Positions 47,845-57,125 of a stretch of DNA of 64,000 bases are shown piece by piece. Both the position numbers and the translations under genes were made by a program. The notes under the pieces are model-generated. The model saw only the letters and a list, made by a program, of their open reading frames with translations, had not been told where the DNA came from and searched no databases. The stretch is from an uncultured Acidobacteriaceae bacterium (GTDB lineage: Bacteria > Acidobacteriota > Terriglobia > Terriglobales > Acidobacteriaceae): the NCBI GenBank assembly GCA_903904755.1, contig CAIVDV010000009.1:1-64000 (forward strand). The letters are read 5' to 3'. Position 1 is the stretch's first letter. Each line of letters opens with the position of its first letter.

Positions 47845-48981
47845 ATGAGCATGACGACTTCTTCTCTCTTCACTCCCCTGCAAGTTGGCGACCTGCACCT
47901 GGCGCATCGCGTCGTGCTGGCTCCCCTCACCCGCATGCGCTCCACCCAGCCGGGCGACGTACCAAACGCCTTGAACGCGACCTATTACGGGCAGCGTGCC
48001 AGCAAGGGTGGCCTGCTCATCTCGGAAGCAACCCAGATCTCCCTCGAAGGCAAGGGCTACCCCGCCACCCCCGGCATCTATTCCCCGGAACAGGTGGAAG
48101 GCTGGAAGCTCGTGACCGAAGCCGTCCACGCAAAGGGTGCTTACATCTTCGCCCAACTCTGGCATGTTGGCCGCATCAGCCACACCTCCCTGCACCCGGC
48201 AGAAGGGCTCCCGGTTTCCTCCTCCGCCATCGCTCCGGCAGACGGCAAGACCTTTACCGCGCAATTCCAGATGGCCGACTTTGAGACGCCCCGTGCTCTC
48301 GAACTCAACGAAATCCCCCGCATCATCGCCGCCTACCGCCAGGCCGCTGAAAATGCCCGGGCTGCCGGTTTTGACGGCGTTGAGATTCATGGCGCCAACG
48401 GCTACCTGCCCGACCAGTTTCTTGAAGACGGCGTCAACCAGCGCACCGACGAGTACGGCGGAAGCAAGGAAAACCGTGCACGCTTCCTGCTGGAAGCCGT
48501 CGATGCCGCGATTGAAATCTGGGGCAGCGGCCGCGTTGGCGTGCGTCTCTCTCCCTACGGCACCGCCAACGGCATGAGCGACTCCGACCCCGTCACCCTC
48601 TTCTCCTACGTCCTCGGCCAGCTCTCCGCCCGCGGCATCGCATATGCCCACCTGGTTGAGCCCCGCGCCAGCAAGGCCGGCGGCGGCGCGCCGACCGACG
48701 ACAGCGCTCCCCACACGGCTGAGATCTTCCGCAAGGCATTCCATGGCGTGCTCATCTCTGCCGGCGGCTATACCGGCCCAACTGCGGCAGAAGTCGTCAG
48801 CAGCGGCTATGCCGATGCGGTCGCCTTCGGGCGCTGGTTCATCGCCAACCCCGATCTGCCGCAGCGCTTGAAGCTCGGTGCCGAGTTGAATCCCTACGAC
48901 CGCCGCACCTTCTACGGCGGAACAGAAAAGGGCTACACCGACTACCCGACCTTGGCCGAAGTACCGGCAATCAAGGCATAA
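47845..48981 (+). CDS. Old-yellow-enzyme family alkene reductase (NADH:flavin oxidoreductase)
   Basis: HRVVLAPLTRMRS, QLWHVGRISH, GFDGVEIHGANGYLPDQFLEDGVNQRTDEYGG. Start 47845 within ORF 47641..48981. Confidence 0.93.
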   Translation: MSMTTSSLFTPLQVGDLHLAHRVVLAPLTRMRSTQPGDVPNALNATYYGQRASKGGLLISEATQISLEGKGYPATPGIYSPEQVEGWKLVTEAVHAKGAYIFAQLWHVGRISHTSLHPAEGLPVSSSAIAPADGKTFTAQFQMADFETPRALELNEIPRIIAAYRQAAENARAAGFDGVEIHGANGYLPDQFLEDGVNQRTDEYGGSKENRARFLLEAVDAAIEIWGSGRVGVRLSPYGTANGMSDSDPVTLFSYVLGQLSARGIAYAHLVEPRASKAGGGAPTDDSAPHTAEIFRKAFHGVLISAGGYTGPTAAEVVSSGYADAVAFGRWFIANPDLPQRLKLGAELNPYDRRTFYGGTEKGYTDYPTLAEVPAIKA

Positions 48982-49001
48982 AACCCAGGGAAATCAGACC
49001 G

Positions 49002-49040
49002 CGGGCAGGGCGGCAAAGCAAGTGCCGCCCTGCCCGTTTT
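49002..49040 (+). terminator. Rho-independent terminator after the OYE gene
   Basis: CGGGCAGGGCGGCA-aagcaag-TGCCGCCCTGCCCG-TTTT. Confidence 0.85.
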
Positions 49041-49087
49041 CGCGGTACACCGGGGGATGTTACGATTGCAGCGATTGGAGAACTGCG

Positions 49088-51295
49088 GTGATTGGAGTTC
49101 AGTTGAAAACCTTTCCATTTGTCCTTTGCCTGGCCGCTGCCATGGCCATCCCCGTTCTGGCCCAGGATGCAAAACCAACTTTCCGCCTCGATGGCGGAAA
49201 TACCACCTACGCCTTTGGGGTAAATGAACGCGGCGAACTCCAGCAGGTCTACTGGGGTGGCCGCATCGCCCCCACTGATCCAATCCCCGCCGCCGCAGGC
49301 AAAATGGAGTGGGCCAGCTTTGACGGGTCATACAACAACACTCCGCAGGAGTACGCCGGCTGGGGCCAGGGCCTCTACATGGAGCCCGCGCTCAAGGTCA
49401 GCTTTGCCGATGGCAACCGCGATCTCGTTCTCCACTACCTCTCCTCAACCAAACCCGACGCCCAAAGCCTCGACATCGTCCTCAAAGACATCTCCCGCGC
49501 CGTAACCGTCACCCTGCACTACAAAATGGATGCCGAATCTGGTATCCTCGCCCGTTCTGCCACCGTCGAGAATGGCGAAAAGCAGCCCATCACCATTGAG
49601 CAGGAGGCAGCTGCCGCCTATTCCCTGCCCCCCGCCCACTACACCCTCAGCTACCTCAGCGGACGCTGGGCCGGCGAGTGGACCCTCAACCAGGAAACCA
49701 TCCACCAGGGCCAGCGCGTGCTGGAAAGCCGCCGCGGCTCCACTGGCCACCAGCTCAACCCGTGGTTTGCCATCGCCCGCGGCGATGCCGACGAAGACCA
49801 CGGAGAAGTCTGGTTTGGCGAACTCGCCTGGAGCGGCAACTGGCGCATCACCGTCGAGCAGGACACGCTCGATGCCGTCCGCGTCACCGGCGGCTTCAAT
49901 CCCTTTGACTTCGGATACTCCCTCAAGACCGGCGAAAAGCTGGAGTCCCCGGTGTTCTACGCCGGCTACTCGGCCCACGGCATCGGCGGCGCCAGCCGCC
50001 AGCTCAACAAGTTCACCGTCGAACATGTCCTCCCGACTGCCCCGAAGCCGAAGCCGCGCCCCGTCATCTACAACAGTTGGGAAGCCACCGAGATGAACGT
50101 CAGCGAAGCCGGGCAGATTGCCATGGCCGAGAAGGCCGCCACCCTTGGCATCGACCGCTTCGTCATGGACGACGGTTGGTTTGGAAAGCGCAAAACCGAC
50201 CACGCTGGCCTGGGCGACTGGTACGTTGACCCCGACAAATTCCCCCACGGCCTTAAGCCCCTCATCGATCGCGTTCACGCCCTCGGCATGGACTTCGGCC
50301 TATGGGTCGAGCCCGAAATGGTCAACCCCGACTCGGACCTCTACCGTGCCCACCCCGACTGGGCCATCAACTTCCCCGGCCGCCCCCGCATGGAGCAGCG
50401 CACCCAGCTCGTCCTCAACCTCGCCCGCCCCGACGTCCGTGCCTATGTCTTCGGCTTCCTCGACAAGCTGCTCACCGAAAACCAGATCGCCTTCCTCAAG
50501 TGGGATTACAACCGCAACTGGAGCGAGCCGGGCTGGGACCAGCAGCAGGGCGCAGACCAGAAGAAGATCTACGTCGACTTCGTCCGCAACGTCTACTCCA
50601 TCCTCGCGGAACTCCGCGCCAAGCATCCGGGCATCGAGATTGAAAGCTGCTCCGGCGGCGGCGGTCGCGTCGACCTCGGCATCCTGCACTACACCGACGA
50701 GGTCTGGCCCAGCGACAACACCGATCCCTTTGACCGCCTCACCCAGCAGTGGGGCTTCACCCACGCCTATCCCAACCAGGTCATGCTCGCCTGGGTCACC
50801 GACTCGCCCCACTGGATGAACAACCGCGCCACCACCCTCACCTACCGGCTGCTCTCGTCCATGGAGGGCTCCCTCGGCATCGGCGCCAACCTCAACAAGT
50901 GGAATGACGCCGACTTCGCCACCGCCAAACGGCTCATCGCGGCCTACCACGAGGTTCAGCTCACCGTCACCCAGGGCGACCTCTACCGCCTCATCGCCCC
51001 CACCAACAACGTCACCGGCCCCAGCCAGTTTGCCGCCACCGAAATGGTCGCGCCAGACAAGCACCAGGCCGTCCTCTTCGCATACGCCAACGGCACCAAC
51101 GAGGGCCGCAACTTCCCGCTCCTTCAGTGGAAGGGTCTCGACCCCGCAGCCACCTACAAGCTCACCACCATTGAGGGCACTACCCTCCCCGGCACCCCCG
51201 CCTCAGCCTCCGGCGCCTGGTGGATGAACCACGGCCTCGACATCCTCCTCCACGGAGACTTCGTCGCAGCCGCCTTCCGCCTTGACCGCCAGTAA
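49088..51295 (+). CDS. GH36 alpha-galactosidase with signal peptide
   Basis: FLKWDYNRNW (nucleophile), ESCSGGGGRVDLGILHYTDEVWPSDNTD (acid/base). GTG 49088 start gives a signal peptide and avoids the terminator. Confidence 0.9.
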   Translation: MIGVQLKTFPFVLCLAAAMAIPVLAQDAKPTFRLDGGNTTYAFGVNERGELQQVYWGGRIAPTDPIPAAAGKMEWASFDGSYNNTPQEYAGWGQGLYMEPALKVSFADGNRDLVLHYLSSTKPDAQSLDIVLKDISRAVTVTLHYKMDAESGILARSATVENGEKQPITIEQEAAAAYSLPPAHYTLSYLSGRWAGEWTLNQETIHQGQRVLESRRGSTGHQLNPWFAIARGDADEDHGEVWFGELAWSGNWRITVEQDTLDAVRVTGGFNPFDFGYSLKTGEKLESPVFYAGYSAHGIGGASRQLNKFTVEHVLPTAPKPKPRPVIYNSWEATEMNVSEAGQIAMAEKAATLGIDRFVMDDGWFGKRKTDHAGLGDWYVDPDKFPHGLKPLIDRVHALGMDFGLWVEPEMVNPDSDLYRAHPDWAINFPGRPRMEQRTQLVLNLARPDVRAYVFGFLDKLLTENQIAFLKWDYNRNWSEPGWDQQQGADQKKIYVDFVRNVYSILAELRAKHPGIEIESCSGGGGRVDLGILHYTDEVWPSDNTDPFDRLTQQWGFTHAYPNQVMLAWVTDSPHWMNNRATTLTYRLLSSMEGSLGIGANLNKWNDADFATAKRLIAAYHEVQLTVTQGDLYRLIAPTNNVTGPSQFAATEMVAPDKHQAVLFAYANGTNEGRNFPLLQWKGLDPAATYKLTTIEGTTLPGTPASASGAWWMNHGLDILLHGDFVAAAFRLDRQ

Positions 51296-51306
51296 CCGAA
51301 ACGCAC

Positions 51307-51355
51307 ACAACCCAGCCCAACGACAACACTCCGTCGTTGGGCTGGGTTGTTTTTA
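51307..51355 (+). terminator. Rho-independent terminator after GH36
   Basis: ACAACCCAGCCCAACGAC-aacactcc-GTCGTTGGGCTGGGTTGT-TTTT; 18-bp perfect stem. Confidence 0.92.
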
Positions 51356-51372
51356 TCTGTGCTTTTCTGAAA

Positions 51373-52242
51373 TTACCCTGCGGGTTGGCCCATGAAGTCC
51401 AGCGCCCTCGCCAGGTACGCCTTGGTCTCTTTGCGCGTCACCACCGCATCCAGGAAGCCGTGCTCCAGCAGAAACTCTGACCGCTGGAAGCCCTCTGGCA
51501 GCTTCTGCCGAATCGTCTGCTCAATCACGCGCGGCCCGGCAAACCCAATCAGCGCGCCCGGCTCCGCAATGTTCAGGTCGCCCAGCATGGCAAAGCTGGC
51601 CGTGACGCCGCCCGTGGTCGGGTCCGTAAGAATGCAGATGTAAGGAATCCCAGCGTCGTCCAGTTGCGCCAGGCCGGAAGAAATCTTCGCCAGTTGCATC
51701 AGGCTCACTACGCCTTCCATCATCCGCGCCCCGCCTGAGGCCGCAATGATAATCAGCGGATGCCGCGTCGCCAGCGACCGGTCAATCGCGCGGGCAATCG
51801 TCTCTCCCACCACGGCGCCCATGCTGCCGCCGATAAAGCTGTACTCCATCGCAGTCAGCACCACATCGTGATGGGCCAACTTGCCGATTGCGGTCACAAT
51901 CGCGTCGTCCAGCCCGGTATTCTTCTGGGCCGCAGCCAGCCGCTGTTTGTACGGCTTGATGTCGGTAAAGTTCAGCGGATCCGTCGAGCGCAGCCCCGCA
52001 TCGACAAACCTGTAACCCGGCTCAAGCAGCAGCTCAATCCGCTCCCGTGCGCCCATCTTGAAGTGCTTCCCGCACTTCGGGCACACGTTCAGATTGCTTT
52101 CAAGCTCGGCCTTGAAAAGAATCTGCCGGCAGCCGTCGCACTTGATCCAAAGGCCCTGGGTCCGTACGCGGGACTCGCCTGCGTCCGACTCCGCTTCGAT
52201 GCTGGTTTCAGAACGTTTAAACCACGCCATATCGAGTTTCAT
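51373..52242 (-). CDS. accD: Acetyl-CoA carboxylase carboxyltransferase subunit beta
   Basis: Zinc finger CDGCRQ...CPKCGKHF; GGSMGAVVGETIARAID; SGGARMMEGVVSLMQLAK; LIGFAGPRVIEQTI. Confidence 0.95.
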   Translation of the reverse strand: MKLDMAWFKRSETSIEAESDAGESRVRTQGLWIKCDGCRQILFKAELESNLNVCPKCGKHFKMGARERIELLLEPGYRFVDAGLRSTDPLNFTDIKPYKQRLAAAQKNTGLDDAIVTAIGKLAHHDVVLTAMEYSFIGGSMGAVVGETIARAIDRSLATRHPLIIIAASGGARMMEGVVSLMQLAKISSGLAQLDDAGIPYICILTDPTTGGVTASFAMLGDLNIAEPGALIGFAGPRVIEQTIRQKLPEGFQRSEFLLEHGFLDAVVTRKETKAYLARALDFMGQPAG

Positions 52243-52539
52243 TGTACCGGAGGCGCCGGGTCGATGCGCGGGCAACCGGGTCGGCAAGCATCGATGCAGG
52301 CCCCGACAGGAAGCGGGAAAAGCGCACGATTTGGGACAAAACCCTCACCAAGATGAACTTACCGTCATTCAAGGGCCAATTCACCCGGCATTCACCTCAT
52401 TTTTCCGGAACCGTAACAAAGCACAGTCAGGCTTAGAAGGGCGAAACAGGCAAAGTTGCGCCGGGAATTCAGGTCTAGGCACATCGGCCAAACCTGAAGG
52501 ACGAGTTCGATAGCTGCACTTTCTCTGGAGGAATTCTCA

Positions 52540-55404
52540 ATGCGATTTGGATTGCAAGGCTTTCGGCTGCTCATGGCAGCTCTGGCGCTGGTGCTGATCT
52601 GCGAAAGCGGTTTGGCGCAGACGGCAGCGGGCCGTGGCGGCATCGGCGGAACCGTAACGGATGCGACGGGTGGAATTCTGCCCGGTGCGCAGATTACCCT
52701 CGACCCCGGCGGACGCACCACCGTGACCGACGACTCCGGAAAGTTCCTGGTGAACGGCCTCGAAGCTGGCCAGTACAAGGTGACGGTAAAGGTGCTCGGA
52801 TTTGACAACGCCACCAGCACAGTCACCGTAGCCAGCGGCTCAATTGTATCCACCACCGTTTCGATGAAGGTAGCCTCAGCCAGCGTGGACGTGCAAGTCT
52901 ACGGCGGCCGCTCCTACGGCGAAGTGCAAGCTGTCAACCAGCAGCAGGTGGCCGACAACATTCTCGAAGTGCTGCCCCAGGAGATTATCTCCAGCCTCCC
53001 CAACACCAACATTGCCGACGCGGTTGGCCGCCTCCCCGGCGTCTCGCTCGAGCGTGACGAGGGCGAAGGCAAGTACGTACAGATTCGCGGCACCGAGCCC
53101 CGGCTCTCCAACACCACCATTGACGGCATCAACGTCCCCGCACCGGAAGCCAGTGTGCGCAACATCAAGCTGGACGTAATCCCCGCAGCCCTCGTTGAGC
53201 AGTTGGAAGTCTCGAAGACCCTCACCGCTGACCAGGATGGCGACGCGGTGGGCGGCAGCGTCAATCTCGTCACCCGTGTGGCCGGCGATGAGCCGTTCTT
53301 CACGGTGACTGCGATGGGAGGCCACATTCCCATCGAGCTGGGCGGGCGCAACCTTGACCAATTCTCCGCAGCAGCCGGCAAGCGCTTTGGCCCCAACCAC
53401 AAGCTCGGCATCTTCGTCGGCGGCAGCTACGACTATAACGGCCGCGGCATCGACGACATCGAGCCCGGAACTGCCGTAACCGGCGCAGCCGACGGCGGCA
53501 ACTTCGTCGGCCCCAACACCATGGATATCCGCGAGTACTACTACACCCGCAGCCGCTACGGTTTTGCCGGCACCGTGGACTACCGCTTCTCGCCCGCCAC
53601 AACCGTCTTGGCCCGTACCTTCTTCTCAGACTTCCGCGACTTTGGCGGCAAGTACATTTACTCGCCCACGGCAGGCAACTTTCTCACCAGCTCTGGCCAG
53701 GCAGACGACGCGGGCAACATGTCATTCGCCGATGCGCCGCGTACGCCAGACTACCAGATATTCAACTTCATGCTGAATCTCAAGCATGTCTCCGGCGACT
53801 GGGCCTTCGACGCCACTGCGGCGGTCTCCCGCGGCCGGGCCGACAACCAGAACTTCCCGCAGGCCGACTTCAACGGACCGCAGGCCGTGGCCTTCAACGT
53901 GGATGTCACCAACACCAACCGGCCCAGGTTTGTCGTCACCAACGGCGTGAACATCTATGACCCAACGACCTACCAGTGGGCCGACATTCACTTCACCAAA
54001 GACCACTCCGCACAAGTCAACCTGCAGGGCAGCTTTGACGTAACCCGCTTCTACAAGACCTCCGGCGGACACCTCGGCACCTGGCAGGCTGGCGTCAAAA
54101 TCCGCAACGCGCACAAGTTCAACGACGTCAATGACAAGTACTACGACGCAGATGGTTCCATCCTGCTGTCGCAGGTACTCGATACCGGCTTCAGCAACAA
54201 GGACTACTACAACGGAACCTACGGCGCTTACGGGCCCGTTTCCAGTTGGGACAAGCTGGTGGCGGCTTTCAACGCCAACCCCGGCGCATTCACTGAAAAC
54301 TTCAAGAGCGAGAGCAAGAAGAGCCTCCCCAACAACTGGAATACCCATGAGCTGATTCCTGCCTTCTACGCCATGGATACCTTCGACATCGGCCACCTCC
54401 GGTTGATTGGCGGCCTGCGTGTGGAAGTCACCAAGCAGGACTTCACCGGCCTGGAAGTCGCGCTTGGCAGCCTGGATGCCACCAAAACGAGCGGCAACAA
54501 GACCTACGTGGACTTCATGCCGAATGCCCAGGCCAAGTACACCTTTGGCACCAACCAGGCACTGCGCGCCGTCTATGGACGCGGCGTCGCCCGCCCCAAC
54601 TATGGCGACCTGCCGCCCTTCATCCTCGTCAACGGCACCAAGAACCAGGTCTCCCTCGGCAACCCCAATCTGCTGTCCACCCGTGCCAACAACTTCGACC
54701 TGCTCTACGAGCAGTATCTGAAGACGGTCGGCTTCATCTCCGCAGGCTTCTTCTACAAGCAGCTCTCCAACCCCATCGTGACCGTCCAGTACCCCTACCT
54801 GCTCGATCCCTTCAAGGGCTACACCGCCACCCAGCCCAAGAACCTGCCCAGCGCACACATTGGCGGCCTGGAACTGGGTTGGCAGCAGCACTTCAAGGGC
54901 CTGCCGTACGGCCTGTCTGGCCTCGGCATCCAGGCCAACTACGCCTACTCCTTCTCCCAGGCGCAGAACCCCTACTGCTGCACCGATACCAACGGCAATT
55001 CGGTCACCCGCAAGGTCGCCCTTGACCGCCAGGCCCCGAACACCTTCAACATCAACCCGACCTTTGACACCAAACGCCTCTCGGTGCGCTTGGGCATCAG
55101 CTACAACCAGGCCAACATCTACGCCTACAACTACGGCGGTGTGGCCAGCGACCACTCAATTGTCTCCGGTGACAAGGGCCCGGCGGGCGATGTCTACCAA
55201 AACGGCCACACCCAAATCGACACCCAGGTCAGCTACCAGCTCCCCTGGAACCTCAAGCTCACCGCCTCCGGCCTCAACCTGAAAAACGAGGTCTTCGGCT
55301 TCTACCAGGGCGGCCCGGCCTACCCCATCCAGCGCGAGTACTACCACCCCAGCTACCTCTTCAGCCTCAAGTGGACGAGCAACGGCGAGCGCGACAGCAA
55401 GTAA
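52540..55404 (+). CDS. TonB-dependent receptor with carboxypeptidase-regulatory-like N-terminal domain
   Basis: Signal peptide; GGTVTDATGGILPGAQITL; NIADAVGRLPGVSLERDEGEGKYVQIRGTEPRLSNTTIDG; terminal aromatic-rich strands (YYHPSYLFSLKWTS). Confidence 0.93.
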   Translation: MRFGLQGFRLLMAALALVLICESGLAQTAAGRGGIGGTVTDATGGILPGAQITLDPGGRTTVTDDSGKFLVNGLEAGQYKVTVKVLGFDNATSTVTVASGSIVSTTVSMKVASASVDVQVYGGRSYGEVQAVNQQQVADNILEVLPQEIISSLPNTNIADAVGRLPGVSLERDEGEGKYVQIRGTEPRLSNTTIDGINVPAPEASVRNIKLDVIPAALVEQLEVSKTLTADQDGDAVGGSVNLVTRVAGDEPFFTVTAMGGHIPIELGGRNLDQFSAAAGKRFGPNHKLGIFVGGSYDYNGRGIDDIEPGTAVTGAADGGNFVGPNTMDIREYYYTRSRYGFAGTVDYRFSPATTVLARTFFSDFRDFGGKYIYSPTAGNFLTSSGQADDAGNMSFADAPRTPDYQIFNFMLNLKHVSGDWAFDATAAVSRGRADNQNFPQADFNGPQAVAFNVDVTNTNRPRFVVTNGVNIYDPTTYQWADIHFTKDHSAQVNLQGSFDVTRFYKTSGGHLGTWQAGVKIRNAHKFNDVNDKYYDADGSILLSQVLDTGFSNKDYYNGTYGAYGPVSSWDKLVAAFNANPGAFTENFKSESKKSLPNNWNTHELIPAFYAMDTFDIGHLRLIGGLRVEVTKQDFTGLEVALGSLDATKTSGNKTYVDFMPNAQAKYTFGTNQALRAVYGRGVARPNYGDLPPFILVNGTKNQVSLGNPNLLSTRANNFDLLYEQYLKTVGFISAGFFYKQLSNPIVTVQYPYLLDPFKGYTATQPKNLPSAHIGGLELGWQQHFKGLPYGLSGLGIQANYAYSFSQAQNPYCCTDTNGNSVTRKVALDRQAPNTFNINPTFDTKRLSVRLGISYNQANIYAYNYGGVASDHSIVSGDKGPAGDVYQNGHTQIDTQVSYQLPWNLKLTASGLNLKNEVFGFYQGGPAYPIQREYYHPSYLFSLKWTSNGERDSK

Positions 55405-55421
55405 CTCCAGCTGAAACAAAC

Positions 55422-55450
55422 GAAAGGGCCAGCGCAAGCCGGCCCTTTTC
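55422..55450 (+). terminator. Hairpin terminator after the TonB receptor gene
   Basis: GAAAGGGCC-agcgcaagcc-GGCCCTTTTC. Confidence 0.75.
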
Positions 55451-55576
55451 AGTCTGCTGACTAACTCGATTTCTGGCAGTCATGTATCAGGGCACAACTT
55501 CAGCCGTGCCGATTAAGCTCAATAGAATGAAAGGGATTTAGCCCCTGTGGCCGCCTCCCCCCAACCTTTCCTGGCC

Positions 55577-55933
55577 TCAACCCCGCAGATACGCGTCCGT
55601 GCCGTCCAGCCAGTCCTGGCGGATTGGAGAAAACACGTCAATCGCAACCGTATCCTCCAGCGCAACCACGCGGTGCGGCACATGCGGCGGAATCGTCAGC
55701 ACCTCACCCGCCACTGCCACCAGCTCGTAATCGTCAAACTGGAACACCAGCGAGCCCGACAGCACCTGGCTGACCTGCTCGTTGTGGTGGGAGTGGCGCG
55801 CCACCACAGCGTCCTTCAGCAGGACAAGCCGCGCCACGGTCGTGTGCGTGCCGGTGATGTACTGCCGGGTAATCAGCGGGCTCATCTGCTCAACGGGAAC
55901 CGCGGACCACGGCGTGGAAGTGGGATTGGACAT
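55577..55933 (-). CDS. Cupin-domain protein
   Basis: RHSHHNEQVSQVLSGSLVFQFDDYELVAVAGEVLTIPPHVPHRVVALEDTVAIDVFSP. Confidence 0.88.
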   Translation of the reverse strand: MSNPTSTPWSAVPVEQMSPLITRQYITGTHTTVARLVLLKDAVVARHSHHNEQVSQVLSGSLVFQFDDYELVAVAGEVLTIPPHVPHRVVALEDTVAIDVFSPIRQDWLDGTDAYLRG

Positions 55934-55971
55934 CAGCGAACTCCTGTCATTGCCTGTTCTCGCCTCAGTGG

Positions 55972-56508
55972 TTAGAACTCAATGCCCCTCTGTGCCAGAA
56001 TACCCTTCTGGTAGGCGTGCTTCACCTCGCGCATCTCGGTCACAGTATCAGCAATTTCAACCAGCGTGGGGTGTGCGTTGCGCCCCGTAAGGATGACGTG
56101 CACCATCTCCGGCCGCTCCAGCAGCGTCTTGCGGACCACTTCCGGATCGAGCATCCCGTAGCCGATAGCGTAGTTGATTTCGTCAAGGATGACGAGGTCC
56201 CAGTCGCCACTCAGAATCGCCTCCCGCGCCTCGTCCCACGCCGCGTGAACCATCCGCAGGTCTTCGGGATCGGTCTCCGCCCCGCCCACCTTCACAAACC
56301 CGCGCCCAAGCTGTTTGAGAATGAAGTTCTCGCCAAACGGAGTAACCCCATCCAGCTCGCCATAGTGCCAGCTGCCCTTCAGGAACTGGAGCATAAGTAC
56401 ACGCATGCCGCATCCGACGGCGCGCAGCCCGGTGCCCAGAGCGGCGGTGGTTTTCCCCTTGCCGGGGCCCGTGTTGATCAGAATAAGTCCGCGTCGCGAG
56501 TCGGTCAT
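55972..56508 (-). CDS. cobO: Cob(I)yrinic acid a,c-diamide adenosyltransferase
   Basis: GLILINTGPGKGKTTAALGTGLRAVGCGMRVLMLQFLKG; DLVILDEINYAIGYGML; VILTGRNAHPTLVEIADTVTEMREVKHAY. Start 56508 within ORF 55972..56946. Confidence 0.93.
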   Translation of the reverse strand: MTDSRRGLILINTGPGKGKTTAALGTGLRAVGCGMRVLMLQFLKGSWHYGELDGVTPFGENFILKQLGRGFVKVGGAETDPEDLRMVHAAWDEAREAILSGDWDLVILDEINYAIGYGMLDPEVVRKTLLERPEMVHVILTGRNAHPTLVEIADTVTEMREVKHAYQKGILAQRGIEF

Positions 56509-56536
56509 GGCAGCAAGTTGAGCGGCGTGTGCCTGC

Positions 56537-57007
56537 TCAGTGTCCTCCGTGGTAGGGATGTCCAACCAGGATTGTACAGGCGCGGTAGAGCTGTTCGGCC
56601 AGCACCAGCCGGGCCAATTCATGAGCCATTGTGATGGGGCCAAAAGACAGCAGCAGGTGGGGCTGCGCCCGCAACGCCTGCACCGTCCCCGCCGACCACC
56701 CGTCCGCCGGGCCAATCGCAAACACCAGATGCTGTGCGCCTTCATCCCGCCGCGCCCCCAGCCAGGTGGCCAGCGCCTCAGAGCTGAGTGCCTTCCCGCG
56801 CGAGTCCAGCAGCACCGGGAATGCCGGGGTTCGCCCCCGCTGCCGTCCCAGCCACTCCAGCAATGCGGCCTCATCCTTGAAGGCAACCGCCTCAATCGCG
56901 TGGTACGGCCCAATCCGGTCCAGGTAAAGCTGGGTGAGCGCCTCAAAACCCGCCTTCGCCCCTGAGCGGGGCGGTTTGGGGCCGATGTGGGCTAGCGTCA
57001 GCTGCAT
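56537..57007 (-). CDS. rlmH: 23S rRNA (pseudouridine(1915)-N3)-methyltransferase
   Basis: LLDSRGKALSSEALATWL, FAIGPADGWS, LLLSFGPITMAHELARLVLAEQLYRACTILVGHPYH. Start 57007 within ORF 56537..57175. Confidence 0.92.
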   Translation of the reverse strand: MQLTLAHIGPKPPRSGAKAGFEALTQLYLDRIGPYHAIEAVAFKDEAALLEWLGRQRGRTPAFPVLLDSRGKALSSEALATWLGARRDEGAQHLVFAIGPADGWSAGTVQALRAQPHLLLSFGPITMAHELARLVLAEQLYRACTILVGHPYHGGH

Positions 57008-57125
57008 GGCTGTGGGTAGTGTAGCGCGCCTGCCACTTCCCTCAACCCTGTCCGCCATGACACCGGATTGGCCAATGCGATAGACTTGCCGCGAGCAGTT
57101 AGAAATCGTTTTCCTGAGGTTACGT